64,000 bases of DNA from Leisingera sp. ANG-Vp (GTDB taxonomy: Bacteria; Pseudomonadota; Alphaproteobacteria; Rhodobacterales; Rhodobacteraceae). The stretch's first letter is position 1. Every line of letters begins with the position of its first letter. This document shows, piece by piece, positions 12,128-21,392 of this stretch. The stretch covers positions 62,001 to 126,000 of the forward strand of contig NZ_JWLD01000002.1 of assembly GCF_000813725.1 (NCBI RefSeq), read 5' to 3'. Under the pieces are notes generated by a model. The model worked only from the letters and a program-made list of their open reading frames with translations. It was not told the DNA's origin and made no database searches. A program made the position numbers and the translations under genes.

Positions 12128-12463
12128 TCAGTGGCCCGAGGACTTGGAAAACAGGTGGATGATGACGATGCCGGACATGATCAGAACCATGCCGATGACT
12201 GCAGGCAAATCGAGTTTTTGCCCGAAGACAAAGAAGGCAATTACCGCAATCAGCAAGATGCCGAGCCCGGACCAGATGGCATAGACGATACCCACCGGCA
12301 TGAATTTGAGCGTCAGCCCCATCATGTAGAAGGAAAAGGCATAGGCAACCAGAACGATCAGCGACGGCCCCAGCTTGCTGAACTGCTGGCTGGCCTGCAG
12401 AGCGGTTGTGCCAATGGTCTCTGCTGCCACGGCAATGATCAGATAGACGTAGTGAACCGGCAT
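12128..12463 (-). CDS. Small multidrug resistance (SMR/EmrE) transporter
   Basis: 111-residue inner-membrane protein with four hydrophobic helices, the standard size for the EmrE/QacE/SugE family of proton-coupled cation exporters. The essential membrane glutamate is Glu15 in AVAAETIGTTALQAS, and the conserved YAIWSGLGILLIAVIAF helix follows. The ATG at 12463 has a strong GGGAGG before it; the frame extends upstream without homology. AETIGTTAL favours an EmrE-like multidrug member over SugE, but the substrate is not predictable. Confidence 0.9.
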   Translation of the reverse strand: MPVHYVYLIIAVAAETIGTTALQASQQFSKLGPSLIVLVAYAFSFYMMGLTLKFMPVGIVYAIWSGLGILLIAVIAFFVFGQKLDLPAVIGMVLIMSGIVIIHLFSKSSGH

Positions 12464-12711
12464 CTCTGCCTCCCTCATCCGTGCTGCGGAAAACCGCTGG
12501 CCTGTGTTCCCGCCTATCTGATCTTGATGGCGCGGGGAAGTCCCGATGCGGCACCGGCTGGTCGAAATCCGCATGCTGCCGCTCGTGAACACGTACTTGT
12601 GCGTAGGCACACTGGACTGTGATTGGGGTTATCAATAGGAAGATGTTCTAACTTAATGCGGTGATTTGGGAATAGTTCCCAGGATCCCGCTGTTGGAAAG
12701 GGACTGACTAC

Positions 12712-13509
12712 ATGTGCCGATGGGCTGCTTACACCGGATCCGAGATTTTTCTAGAAGATGTAATCTCCAAGCCCGCGCATTCGCTGATTGTGCAGAGCCA
12801 GCGCGCAGTAGAGGCCAAAACGGTGACAAATGGTGACGGGTTCGGCGTCGCCTGGTACAGCCACCGGGAAGAGCCCGGCCTTTACCGTGATGTCTATCCG
12901 GCCTGGTCCGACTGCAATCTGCGCGCCCTGGCGAACCAGGTTCAATCCGGTCTGTTCCTCGCTCATGTGCGCGCTTCCACCGGATCGGCCACAAGCCGAA
13001 ACAATTGCCATCCCTTTGCTGCCGGGCGCTGGAGTTTCATGCACAACGGCCAAGTGGGCGGCTTCGAGAACTTCCGCCGCCACGCTGACATGTGCATTCC
13101 GGATGAGCTTTATGAGTACCGCCGGGGTGCCACTGACAGCGAGGTTCTTTTTCTGCTGGCTTTGTCCGAAGGACTGGATGAGGATCCCAAGGCGGGGCTG
13201 GAGCGTGCGGTTGCCCGGATGGAGGCGCTGTCCCGCGCCCGGGGAACAACGCCGCACATGCGCTTGTCCATTGCGATGTCCGATGGGGAGCGGCTGTTTG
13301 CAGCCCGCTATTCTTCTGACCGGATTGCGCCGACAGTCTATTACCGCTGGAGCGAATGCATGAACGGCTGGGCGGTGGTGTCTGAGCCGTTGGAGCAAAG
13401 CGGTCACGCCTGGAGTGAGCTGAAACCCGGAGAATTTCTGACGCTGACCAGAGAGCGGTCTGAGGTCGAGCCCTTTTGTCCGAAACTGCCTGAAAAGGCG
13501 GGGCGTTAA
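12712..13509 (+). CDS. Class II glutamine amidotransferase (YafJ/EgtC-like)
   Basis: 265-residue N-terminal-nucleophile amidotransferase. The catalytic Cys2 is exposed after Met removal (MCRWAAYTG). Other Ntn features are NGDGFGVAWY, LAHVRASTGS, NCHPFAAGRWSFMHNGQV and GATDSEVLF. This set matches the stand-alone YafJ/EgtC type that cleaves gamma-glutamyl amide bonds. No ergothioneine genes are adjacent, so an EgtC role is not supported. Its stop overlaps the stop of the convergent HD gene by four bases. Confidence 0.85.
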   Translation: MCRWAAYTGSEIFLEDVISKPAHSLIVQSQRAVEAKTVTNGDGFGVAWYSHREEPGLYRDVYPAWSDCNLRALANQVQSGLFLAHVRASTGSATSRNNCHPFAAGRWSFMHNGQVGGFENFRRHADMCIPDELYEYRRGATDSEVLFLLALSEGLDEDPKAGLERAVARMEALSRARGTTPHMRLSIAMSDGERLFAARYSSDRIAPTVYYRWSECMNGWAVVSEPLEQSGHAWSELKPGEFLTLTRERSEVEPFCPKLPEKAGR

Positions 13510-14675
13510 AGGCGCCCAGCCTCGCGGAACCAAGGTTCTACTTTCGCCCGTACAAAACTCCAGACATCCGGTGCCCCGCGGCTGACTTTGCCGCCGACCC
13601 GGGCGTCTAGCTGCCGCAAGCTGACGTTATAGTCGACCCAGCTGCCGCCGCCGTTCAGCAGGTTCAGCAGAACTGGCTGAACCCTGTCAATCGACTTGGC
13701 GAAAACGGCATCCGGGCTCTGTGCTGCCTCGAACTCTTTCCAGACGGCAAGCAGCGGCGCGCCTTGTTCCTGAGGCAGCATGCCGAACAAGCGGATTGCA
13801 GCGGATTCTTCCTCTTCCGCTTTTGCGGCAAGCGCCTCTGCGCTGACGGCTCCGTGGATCGGAGTATCGCCTGCGTCGATTTCCACCAGATCATGCAGCA
13901 GCAGCATTTGCAGCACCCGGTCTGCATCGATCTGTGTGGCACTGTGTTCTGCCAGCACCCAAGCGTAAAGCATGATGTGCCAGCTGTGTTCCGCTGAGTT
14001 TTCATGGCGTGAACCGTCGCCCAGCTTGGAGGCGCGCGTGATCAGCTTCAGCTTATCCGCTTCGTTCAGGAAGGGCAGGCGGGCTGTCAGCGGGCTGCAG
14101 TCGTAACCCGTGCCATCTTCCAGCAAATCAAGCGCGTGGTGATAGGCTTCGGGCAGATCCTGCTCCAGCGCAGCTGCACGGCCGCCATGCAGGTTCTGGC
14201 GCACAACATCGATGTGCCAGTCCAGCGGCTTGGCGCCGTAAAGGGTCTGGAAAATCGGCTGGCAGTGATCCACCCGCTTTGCAAACTGTGCATCCGGGCT
14301 TTCAGAGGTTTCGAATTCCTGCCAAAGCTTGAGGAACTCAGTGCTTTGATCTTTTGGCAGCAGGCCAAAAAGGCGCTGCGCTGCTGCCTGTTCTGACTTT
14401 GCAACTGCGTCCCAGTCAACCTCGTCTGTAATCGGGTGGTCGCCGGCATCAATCTCCACCAGGTCATGCAGCAGCAGCATCCGGATGGCACGAAAGACAT
14501 TGACCTCCGGTCCGGCAAATGGCGCCAGAACCAATGCGTAAAGTGCGAGGTGCCAGCTGTGTTCTGCAGAATTCTCGCGGCGGCTGCAGTCGATGATCAG
14601 GTTTTGGCGCTCGATACCGCGGAGCTTGTCCGCCTCGAGCAGAAACGCGAATTGAGCGTCCAGACGGGTGCTCAC
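13506..14675 (-). CDS. Tandem HD-domain phosphohydrolase
   Basis: 389 residues built from two homologous HD domains of the HDDC2/YfbR type. Domain 1 (about 1-190) has RRENSAEHSWHLALYA and MLLLHDLVEIDAGDHP; domain 2 (about 200-389) repeats RHENSAEHSWHIMLYA and MLLLHDLVEIDAGDTP. All H...HD...D metal ligands are kept in both. Single-domain relatives are 5'-deoxynucleotidases of about 190-200 residues, so this is a gene-internal duplication. The start is GTG at 14675, overlapping the stop of the small upstream gene; this GTG opens the homologous sequence. Confidence 0.85.
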   Translation of the reverse strand: MSTRLDAQFAFLLEADKLRGIERQNLIIDCSRRENSAEHSWHLALYALVLAPFAGPEVNVFRAIRMLLLHDLVEIDAGDHPITDEVDWDAVAKSEQAAAQRLFGLLPKDQSTEFLKLWQEFETSESPDAQFAKRVDHCQPIFQTLYGAKPLDWHIDVVRQNLHGGRAAALEQDLPEAYHHALDLLEDGTGYDCSPLTARLPFLNEADKLKLITRASKLGDGSRHENSAEHSWHIMLYAWVLAEHSATQIDADRVLQMLLLHDLVEIDAGDTPIHGAVSAEALAAKAEEEESAAIRLFGMLPQEQGAPLLAVWKEFEAAQSPDAVFAKSIDRVQPVLLNLLNGGGSWVDYNVSLRQLDARVGGKVSRGAPDVWSFVRAKVEPWFREAGRL

Positions 14676-14914
14676 GCTTCCCCCTTCGTTTCCAGCTGCG
14701 CCTGAAGCGCGCTGACTTTCTGATTGAGGAACTCGCGCGCCTTGCGTTCAGCCAGGCGCACGCGCATTTCAGTCAGGAAGGCTTCTTCCAGAGATTGGGA
14801 GGCGGCGCCAAGAACCTGGCCCACCTCCACATACAGGCGCTCCTCGCCGGCAGCGTCCTGAACTTTCAGGGTATCGACCGCCAGTTTCTGGGCCAGCGTT
14901 TCGATGGTGCCCAT
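14672..14914 (-). CDS. Conserved small protein, function unknown
   Basis: 80-residue, charged, largely helical protein (LEEAFLTEMRVRLAERKAREFLNQKVSALQAQLE), probably a short coiled coil. I do not recognise a family. It overlaps the hydrolase stop by one base (TGATG) at its 5' end and the GTG start of the HD gene by four bases at its 3' end, so the three genes form one translationally coupled unit. Confidence 0.7.
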   Translation of the reverse strand: MGTIETLAQKLAVDTLKVQDAAGEERLYVEVGQVLGAASQSLEEAFLTEMRVRLAERKAREFLNQKVSALQAQLETKGEA

Positions 14915-15567
14915 CAGCGGGTGTTCTCCGTCAGGCGGCGCTTCACGTAATCGGTCACATCGCCGATCATCGTGTCCATATGCGGCTCCTGGAAGAAGTG
15001 GTCTGCACCCTCGATCTCGTTATGAGTGATGGTGATGCCTTTTTGCTCATGCAGCTTGCCCACCAGGCTGGCGGTATCCGCAGGCGGCGCCACGCGGTCG
15101 GCGGTGCCGTTGATGATCAGGCCCGAGGAGGGGCAGGGCGCCAGGAAGGAGAAGTCGTACATGTTGGCAGGCGGTGCCACCGAGATGAAGCCGGTGATTT
15201 CCGGGCGGCGCATCAGGAGCTGCATGCCGATCCAGGCGCCGAAGGAGAAGCCCGCAACCCAGCAGTGCTTGGAGTTGGAGTTCATCGACTGCAGGTAATC
15301 CAGAGCCGATGCGGCATCCGACAGCTCGCCAACGCCCTGGTCGTATTCGCCCTGGCTGCGGCCGACACCGCGGAAATTGAACCGCAGAACCGTAAAGCCC
15401 ATGTTGTAGAACGCATAGTGGAGGTTGTAGACCACCTTGTTGTTCATGGTGCCGCCGAATTGCGGATGCGGATGCAGCACAATGGCGATGGGGGCGTCTT
15501 TTTCTTTTTGCGGGTGATAGCGGCCTTCGAGGCGGCCTTCGGGTCCAGGAAAGATGACCTCGGGCAT
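14914..15567 (-). CDS. Alpha/beta hydrolase (dienelactone-hydrolase-like fold)
   Basis: 217-residue cytoplasmic hydrolase of the type annotated as alpha/beta hydrolase or dienelactone hydrolase-like (COG2945 style). It has the oxyanion region VLHPHPQFGGTMNNKVV, the RFNFRGVGRSQGEYDQG segment, the nucleophile elbow GFSFGAW, the acid in GTADRVAPP and the catalytic His in GADHFF. The real substrate is unknown. It is the first gene of the three-gene unit transcribed away from iscR. Confidence 0.82.
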   Translation of the reverse strand: MPEVIFPGPEGRLEGRYHPQKEKDAPIAIVLHPHPQFGGTMNNKVVYNLHYAFYNMGFTVLRFNFRGVGRSQGEYDQGVGELSDAASALDYLQSMNSNSKHCWVAGFSFGAWIGMQLLMRRPEITGFISVAPPANMYDFSFLAPCPSSGLIINGTADRVAPPADTASLVGKLHEQKGITITHNEIEGADHFFQEPHMDTMIGDVTDYVKRRLTENTR

Positions 15568-15635
15568 GGGCGGTTAAAATCCTACTCTCGTTGTCGGTCT
15601 GCCAGCAGAAAACTTGACGGGTTCCGTCAGGCATC

Positions 15636-15650
15636 TTAGAACAGTTCTAA
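15636..15650. promoter_or_regulatory. Palindromic iron-type operator upstream of iscR
   Basis: The perfect palindrome TTAGAAC-A-GTTCTAA lies 103 bases before the iscR start. A TTGACG at 15614-15619 is a plausible -35 element. A -10 element 17 bases later would fall inside the palindrome, as expected for a repressor site. The shape resembles Irr/ICE or Rhodobacter iron-box (IscR) sites; which regulator binds is not decidable here. Confidence 0.65.
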
Positions 15651-15753
15651 TCATGGGCGCGGGCCAAGCCATGCACCGTCAGGGTGAGATACGCACAGAC
15701 GGTGGCGAGGTCAATGTTTTCGCACGCAAGGGGCCCGTTTCGAGGGGTAAATT

Positions 15754-16212
15754 ATGAAGCTTTCCACCAAAGGGCGCTATGCGATGGTTGCGCTGGCGGA
15801 TATCGCACTGCAATCTCAGGACGCGTTGGTGCCGCTGGGCGACATTTCCAAACGGCAGGACATTTCACTTCCGTATCTGGAACAGCTGTTTGTAAAGCTG
15901 CGCCGGGCAGGGCTCGTTGACTCGGTGCGCGGCCCTGGCGGCGGTTACAAGCTGGCGAGGCCGGCATCGGAAATCCGCGTGGTGGATGTGCTGTCTGCCG
16001 TTGATGAGACCGTTGACGCAATGCACAAAGGTGCCGGCGCCTCCGGGGCGCTGTCCGGGAGCCGGGCTCAGTCGCTGACCAACCGTCTGTGGGAAGGGTT
16101 GAGCGCACATGTCTATGTGTTCCTGCACCAGACCCGCCTGTCCGACGTGATCAAAAACGATTTGGCGCCGTGCCCGGCTGTCCCAAGTCTGTTTGCCGTT
16201 GTGGATGACTGA
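15754..16212 (+). CDS. iscR: Rrf2-family iron-sulfur regulator IscR (single-cysteine type)
   Basis: 152-residue winged-helix regulator: STKGRYAMVALADIALQ, recognition-helix region SLPYLEQLFVKLRRAGLVDSVRG and PGGGYKLARP. E. coli IscR binds its cluster with three cysteines near residues 92-104; here that region (VDETVDAMHKGAGASGAL) has none and the only Cys is Cys140. Rhodobacter sphaeroides IscR is known to be of this single-Cys type and to repress suf/isc genes. It is the first gene of the suf operon, with a palindromic operator upstream. Confidence 0.88.
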   Translation: MKLSTKGRYAMVALADIALQSQDALVPLGDISKRQDISLPYLEQLFVKLRRAGLVDSVRGPGGGYKLARPASEIRVVDVLSAVDETVDAMHKGAGASGALSGSRAQSLTNRLWEGLSAHVYVFLHQTRLSDVIKNDLAPCPAVPSLFAVVDD

Positions 16213-16341
16213 GGTGCCGGTCCTTGCGTCCAAATACCCTGCCGCGTCCGGTGTGTCTCTCGTTCAATCTGTGCGGGAAGTCTTTGCGAAATGCTGCAAG
16301 GCAGCGTATGACGCGGCAGTGTTCCGCAAAAAGATGACTCT

Positions 16342-17385
16342 ATGAAACGGGTTTACCTCGATCATAACGCCACCGCGCTGCTTCGGGCCGAGGCAAAAGC
16401 TGCAATGATTGCTGCGATGGATGTTTGCGGCAATCCGTCCTCGGTCCATTCTGAAGGCCGGGCCGCAAAGGCGCTGGTCGAGAAAGCGCGGGCGCAGGTT
16501 GCGGCTGCTTTCGGGGCGGATGGCGCGGATATCGTGTTCACTTCCGGCTCGACCGAAGGCGCTTCGCTGGCCTTGGCGGGCCGTGATCTTCACGGATCCC
16601 CTGTGGAGCATGATGCAGTGCGGGCCTGGACTGTTGAGGATCTTGCCGTGAGCCCGGAGGGGGCTGTTCAAATAGGCGCGCCAGAGCGGTCTGCCGTTCA
16701 ATTGGCAAACTCTGAAACAGGCATCGTTCAGCACCTGCCCGAGGGGCTGGCTGTAACGGATGCGACCCAGGCATTTGGCAAGCTGCCGGTGGCGTTTAAT
16801 TGGCTGGGCGCCGAAATGGGGCTGATTTCCGCGCACAAACTGGGCGGCCCCAAGGGCATCGGCGCCGTTGTGATCAAGCGCGGCACGGATTTGCCTGCCC
16901 AGATCAAGGGCGGAGGCCAGGAAATGGGGCGCCGCTCCGGCACCGAAAATGTCATTGGAATCGCGGGCTTCGGGGCTGCAGCTGAAGCGGCCGCAAAAGA
17001 TCTGGCAAATGGTGTCTGGGATAGGGTTGCAGAACTTAGAAATATTCTAGAAAAGGCTCTTGTGGCTGGCACAAGCCATACTATTTTTGTCGGGAAGGAT
17101 CAGAAGCGGCTGCCGAACACTTTGTGTTTTGCGACACCGGGCTGGAAGGGCGAAACCCAGGTCATGCAGATGGACCTCGCCGGTTTTGCGATCAGTGCGG
17201 GAAGCGCCTGTTCCTCCGGCAAAGTGCGCGCCAGCGCGGTGCTGACCGCCATGGGATATGACGAGGCCACAGCTCAAGGCGCGGTACGCGTGTCGCTGGG
17301 GCCGGAAACGACAGAAGAAGATGTGCTGCGCTTTGCCGATGCGTGGCTGCAAAAAGAAAAGAAACATCGCGCCCGCGCGGCGTGA
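16342..17385 (+). CDS. Cysteine desulfurase, IscS/NifS-like (class V aminotransferase)
   Basis: 347-residue PLP enzyme. It begins MKRVYLDHNATALLRAEA and has the PLP lysine in SAHKLGGPKG, the GTENV segment and the catalytic Cys loop SAGSACSSGKVRAS. It lies between iscR and sufB and would deliver sulfur for cluster assembly alongside SufS, the last gene of the operon. It is shorter than E. coli IscS (404) and lacks its C-terminal extension, as is usual for this Rhodobacteraceae paralogue. Confidence 0.88.
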   Translation: MKRVYLDHNATALLRAEAKAAMIAAMDVCGNPSSVHSEGRAAKALVEKARAQVAAAFGADGADIVFTSGSTEGASLALAGRDLHGSPVEHDAVRAWTVEDLAVSPEGAVQIGAPERSAVQLANSETGIVQHLPEGLAVTDATQAFGKLPVAFNWLGAEMGLISAHKLGGPKGIGAVVIKRGTDLPAQIKGGGQEMGRRSGTENVIGIAGFGAAAEAAAKDLANGVWDRVAELRNILEKALVAGTSHTIFVGKDQKRLPNTLCFATPGWKGETQVMQMDLAGFAISAGSACSSGKVRASAVLTAMGYDEATAQGAVRVSLGPETTEEDVLRFADAWLQKEKKHRARAA

Positions 17386-17400
17386 GTGAGGAGACGACAA

Positions 17401-18924
17401 ATGGCCGCTTTGGACCAGACCCAAGTCAAAGAAGGTGTTGACCAGGAAACCGTGGACGCCGTCCGCGAGGTTGGCGGTGCTTACAAATACGGCTGGGAAA
17501 CCGATATCGAGATGGAATACGCGCCCAAGGGCGTGAACCCCGATATCGTCAAGCTGATCTCGGAAAAGAACGAAGAGCCGGAATGGATGACCGAATGGCG
17601 CCTGCAGGCTTTTGAACGCTGGGAGCAGATGGACGAGCCCGACTGGGCGATGGTCAGCTATCCGGAAATCGACTTCCAGGACCAGTATTACTACGCGCGC
17701 CCGAAATCGATGGAAGTGAAGCCCAAGTCGCTGGATGAGGTCGACCCCAAGCTTCTGGCCACCTATGAAAAGCTGGGTATCCCGCTGAAAGAACAGATGA
17801 TTCTAGCAGGCGTCGAAGGCGCAGGCGACACCCCGGAAGAAGGCCGCAAGGTCGCCGTGGACGCGGTGTTCGACTCTGTTTCTGTCGGCACAACCTTCCA
17901 GAAAGAGCTGAAAGAGGCGGGCGTCATCTTCTGCTCCATCTCCGAAGCAATCCGTGAGCATCCGGAACTGGTCAAGAAGTATCTCGGCTCCGTTGTTCCG
18001 GTCTCCGACAATTTCTATGCGACGCTGAACTCGGCCGTGTTCTCGGATGGCTCCTTTGTCTATGTGCCGCCGGGCGTGCGCTGCCCGATGGAGCTGTCCA
18101 CCTATTTCCGCATTAACGCGGAAAACACCGGCCAGTTCGAGCGCACCCTGATTATTGCCGACAAGGGCTCCTACGTGTCCTACCTGGAAGGTTGCACCGC
18201 GCCGCAGCGCGACACGGCACAGCTGCACGCCGCCGTGGTGGAAATCATCATCGAAGAAGACGCCGAGGTGAAATACTCCACCGTCCAGAACTGGTATCCG
18301 GGCGACGAGAACGGCAAGGGCGGCATCTACAACTTTGTGACCAAACGCGCCGACTGCCGCGGCGACCGGTCCAAGGTGATGTGGACCCAGGTGGAAACCG
18401 GTTCTGCCGTGACCTGGAAATACCCCTCCTGCATCCTGCGCGGCGAGGAAAGCCAAGGCGAGTTCTACTCGATCGCCATCGCCAACAACATGCAGCAGGC
18501 CGACACCGGCACCAAGATGGTGCACTTGGGCAAAAACACCAAGTCGCGCATCGTGTCCAAAGGCATCTCTGCGGGCAAGGCGCAGAACACCTACCGCGGT
18601 CTGGTGTCGATGCACCCAAAAGCGAAGAACTCGCGCAACTACACCCAGTGCGACAGCTTGCTGATCGGCGACAAATGCGGCGCCCACACGGTTCCCTATA
18701 TCGAGGTCAAGAACAACTCCTCCCGCGTGGAGCATGAGGCGACCACCTCCAAGGTGGATGACGACCAGCTGTTCTACTGCCGCCAGCGCGGTATGGACGA
18801 GGAAGAGGCGGTGGCCTTGGTGGTCAACGGCTTCTGCAAGGACGTGCTGCAGGCGCTGCCGATGGAGTTCGCCATGGAAGCCCAGCAACTGGTTGCGATT
18901 TCGCTGGAAGGGTCTGTCGGCTGA
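17401..18924 (+). CDS. sufB: Fe-S cluster assembly scaffold SufB
   Basis: 507-residue core scaffold that assembles nascent clusters with SufC and SufD in the cytoplasm. Characteristic SufB segments are [39 protein letters not shown] and the C-terminal [20 protein letters not shown]. The ATG at 17401 follows GAGGAGACGACA; five extra in-frame codons upstream are not expected. It is separated by 15 bases from the cysteine desulfurase gene. Confidence 0.97.
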   Translation: MAALDQTQVKEGVDQETVDAVREVGGAYKYGWETDIEMEYAPKGVNPDIVKLISEKNEEPEWMTEWRLQAFERWEQMDEPDWAMVSYPEIDFQDQYYYARPKSMEVKPKSLDEVDPKLLATYEKLGIPLKEQMILAGVEGAGDTPEEGRKVAVDAVFDSVSVGTTFQKELKEAGVIFCSISEAIREHPELVKKYLGSVVPVSDNFYATLNSAVFSDGSFVYVPPGVRCPMELSTYFRINAENTGQFERTLIIADKGSYVSYLEGCTAPQRDTAQLHAAVVEIIIEEDAEVKYSTVQNWYPGDENGKGGIYNFVTKRADCRGDRSKVMWTQVETGSAVTWKYPSCILRGEESQGEFYSIAIANNMQQADTGTKMVHLGKNTKSRIVSKGISAGKAQNTYRGLVSMHPKAKNSRNYTQCDSLLIGDKCGAHTVPYIEVKNNSSRVEHEATTSKVDDDQLFYCRQRGMDEEEAVALVVNGFCKDVLQALPMEFAMEAQQLVAISLEGSVG

Positions 18925-18962
18925 TGGCAGGCCCCTGGGCATCACCGCAAGGAGGCAGAAAC

Positions 18963-19277
18963 ATGATCGTCACAACGACCAACAGCGTCGAAGGCTACCA
19001 GATCGCCGAATACAAAGGCATCGTGGTGGGCGAGGCGATCATGGGCGCCAATGTGGTGCGCGATGTCTTTGCCTCGATCACCGACATCGTTGGCGGCCGC
19101 TCCGGGGCCTATGAAAGCAAGCTGCAGGATGCGCGCGAAACCGCGCTGGCAGAGCTGGAAGACCGCGCCCGGGCCAAGGGCGCCAATGCCGTGGTGGGCG
19201 TTGATCTGGATTACGAAGTGGTCGGGCAGTCCATGCTGATGGTCTCGGCCAGCGGCACCGCGGTGGTGCTGGGTTAG
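18963..19277 (+). CDS. YbjQ/UPF0145 heavy-metal-binding-domain protein
   Basis: 104-residue protein matching the YbjQ family, which forms pentameric rings: [30 protein letters not shown] at the front, the [19 protein letters not shown] helix and [16 protein letters not shown]. Its function is unproven. It starts at the ATG at 18963 behind AAGGAGG. It sits between sufB and sufC on the same strand, so it is probably cotranscribed with the cluster-assembly genes. Confidence 0.85.
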   Translation: MIVTTTNSVEGYQIAEYKGIVVGEAIMGANVVRDVFASITDIVGGRSGAYESKLQDARETALAELEDRARAKGANAVVGVDLDYEVVGQSMLMVSASGTAVVLG

Positions 19278-19353
19278 GAATGAAACGGCCCTGCAGGGGC
19301 CATGGGAATATCGCGGGCCGCAGGCCTGCAAGACATGTGAGACGAGGAAGAAA

Positions 19354-20112
19354 ATGCTCGAAATCAAGAACCTGCAAGTCAAGCTTGAAGATGAAGACAA
19401 GCAGATCCTGAAAGGTCTGGACCTGAAGGTCGAGGCTGGCAAGGTGCACGCCATCATGGGGCCGAACGGCTCGGGCAAGTCGACCCTGTCTTATGTGCTC
19501 TCGGGCCGTGACGGCTATGAGGTCACCGAAGGCTCCGCCACTCTCGAAGGCGAAGACATTCTCGAGCTGGAGCCGGAAGAGCGCGCCGCTGCGGGCATGT
19601 TCCTGGCATTCCAGTACCCGGTGGAAATCCCCGGCGTTGGCAACATGACCTTCCTGCGTACTGCGGTGAACGCACAGCGCAAGGCCCGCGGCGAAGAGGA
19701 ACTGTCGGCCTCTGACTTCCTGAAAGAAGTGCGCGCCAAGGCAAAAACGCTGAAGATCGACGCCGACATGCTGAAGCGTCCGGTCAACGTCGGCTTCTCC
19801 GGCGGTGAAAAGAAGCGCAACGAGATCTTGCAGATGGCGATGCTGGAGCCGAAGCTCTGCATCCTGGACGAGACCGACTCCGGCCTCGACGTGGACGCGA
19901 TGAAACTGGTGGCCGAGGGCGTCAACGCCCTGCGCGACGAAAACCGCGGCTTCCTGGTGATCACCCATTACCAGCGCCTGCTGGACCACATCAAACCTGA
20001 CGTGGTGCACATCCTGGCCGGCGGCCGTATCGTGAAAACCGGCGGTCCCGAGCTGGCGCTGGAAGTCGAAAACAACGGCTATGCCGGCATCCTGGCCGAG
20101 GTGGACGCATAA
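19354..20112 (+). CDS. sufC: Fe-S cluster assembly ATPase SufC
   Basis: 252-residue ABC-type ATPase that drives the conformational cycle of SufBCD. Walker A is GPNGSGKSTLSYVLSG, the signature is GFSGGEKKRNEIL and Walker B is CILDETDSGLDVDAM, in which the SufC-typical ETDSGLD replaces EPTSGLD. GAGGAAGAAA precedes the ATG. Its stop overlaps the sufD start by one base (TAATG). Confidence 0.97.
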   Translation: MLEIKNLQVKLEDEDKQILKGLDLKVEAGKVHAIMGPNGSGKSTLSYVLSGRDGYEVTEGSATLEGEDILELEPEERAAAGMFLAFQYPVEIPGVGNMTFLRTAVNAQRKARGEEELSASDFLKEVRAKAKTLKIDADMLKRPVNVGFSGGEKKRNEILQMAMLEPKLCILDETDSGLDVDAMKLVAEGVNALRDENRGFLVITHYQRLLDHIKPDVVHILAGGRIVKTGGPELALEVENNGYAGILAEVDA

Positions 20113-21392
20113 TGGCACTGCCCGAAGCAAAGCAAACCGCAACCGAGGCGCGGCTGGCCGCGCTGGAGCTGCCCGAGGGCGGCTGCCTCAAGGCAGCGCG
20201 CCAGGCCGCGTTGTCGCGGGTCCAGACCATGGGCCTGCCGAGCCGTCGCGACGAGTACTGGAAGTACACCCGCCCCGACACACTGACCGCGGCAGAGGTC
20301 TCCAAGGCCGCTGTGTTCGAGACCGGCGAAGCCCCGATGTTCGACGGCTTTGACCGCCTGAAGGTGGTTTTCGTGGACGGTGTCTTTGACGCAGACGCCT
20401 CGGACGATCTGTCTCTGGAAGGGATTTCCATCGAGCGCATTGCCGACATCTGCGAGAAAGATATCCATTGGGCCAAAGACTTGTACGGTGTTCTTGAAGC
20501 ACGCGGACAGACTCCTGTTCAGCGCCCGCTGGCCGCACTGAATACAGCCTTTGCCACCGATGGCGTGGTCATCCATGTGACAGGCACGCCCTCCAAGCCG
20601 GTGAACCTGGTTTACCGCCACGCGGATGAGGCGTCTGACGCGATCCTGCACCATGTGATCAAGGTCGACAGCGGCGCATCCGCAACGATCCTTGAAAACG
20701 GCCCGGCTGCAGCGCGGTTCAACAAGTGCATGGAAATCGACGTGGCCGACGGCGGTGCTCTGCATGTGGTGCGGGCGCAGGGCCGGGACCACGAACGCCG
20801 TGCAGCGACCCACATGTTTGCCCGGCTGGGAACCGAGTCTGTGTTCAAGTCCTTTACCCTGACCGTGAACGGCGTGCTGACCCGCAACGAAGCTGTGGTT
20901 GAATTGACCGGCGACGATGCGGTTGCGCATATCGCGGGTGCCTGCGTCGGCGACGGCGACTTCCACCACGATGACACCGTCTTCATCACCCACGACGCGG
21001 TGAACTGCGAAAGCCGCCAGGTGTTCAAGAAGGTTCTGCGCAACGGTGCAACCGGTGTGTTCCAGGGCAAGATCCTGGTAAAGGAAGGCGCGCAAAAGAC
21101 TGACGGGTATCAGATTTCCCAGTCGCTGCTGCTGGACGACGACAGCCAGTTCCTGGCAAAGCCAGAGCTGGAAATCTATGCTGACGACGTTGCGTGCTCT
21201 CATGGCTCCACCTCAGGCGCGATCGATGAGGAAGGCCTGTTCTACCTGCGCTCGCGCGGGGTTCCCAAGGCGGAGGCCACTGACCTGATGACGCTGGCCT
21301 TCCTTGCCGAAGCGGTGGACGAAATCGAGGATGCAGATGTGGCAGGCGCCATCATTGAGCGTCTCGAAGGCTGGCTGGCCCGGCGCCACTGA
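20112..21392 (+). CDS. sufD: Fe-S cluster assembly protein SufD
   Basis: 426-residue SufB paralogue of the SufBC2D complex. The C-terminal half carries the beta-helix core and the SufD end YADDVACSHGSTSGAIDEEGLFYLRSRGV. The N-terminal SRRDEYWKYTRPD segment matches SufD proteins. It overlaps sufC by one base upstream, and its stop overlaps the start of the next membrane-protein gene, so it lies mid-operon. Confidence 0.96.
   Translation: MALPEAKQTATEARLAALELPEGGCLKAARQAALSRVQTMGLPSRRDEYWKYTRPDTLTAAEVSKAAVFETGEAPMFDGFDRLKVVFVDGVFDADASDDLSLEGISIERIADICEKDIHWAKDLYGVLEARGQTPVQRPLAALNTAFATDGVVIHVTGTPSKPVNLVYRHADEASDAILHHVIKVDSGASATILENGPAAARFNKCMEIDVADGGALHVVRAQGRDHERRAATHMFARLGTESVFKSFTLTVNGVLTRNEAVVELTGDDAVAHIAGACVGDGDFHHDDTVFITHDAVNCESRQVFKKVLRNGATGVFQGKILVKEGAQKTDGYQISQSLLLDDDSQFLAKPELEIYADDVACSHGSTSGAIDEEGLFYLRSRGVPKAEATDLMTLAFLAEAVDEIEDADVAGAIIERLEGWLARRH

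Noticed and set aside
10247-12622. 791-codon open frame on the plus strand opposite typA
   Set aside because: High-GC shadow of a strongly conserved GTPase; low-complexity His/Gly/Val composition and no ribosome site.
12712-13509. EgtC of ergothioneine biosynthesis
   Set aside because: No egtB or egtD gene nearby; only the general class II amidotransferase assignment is supported.
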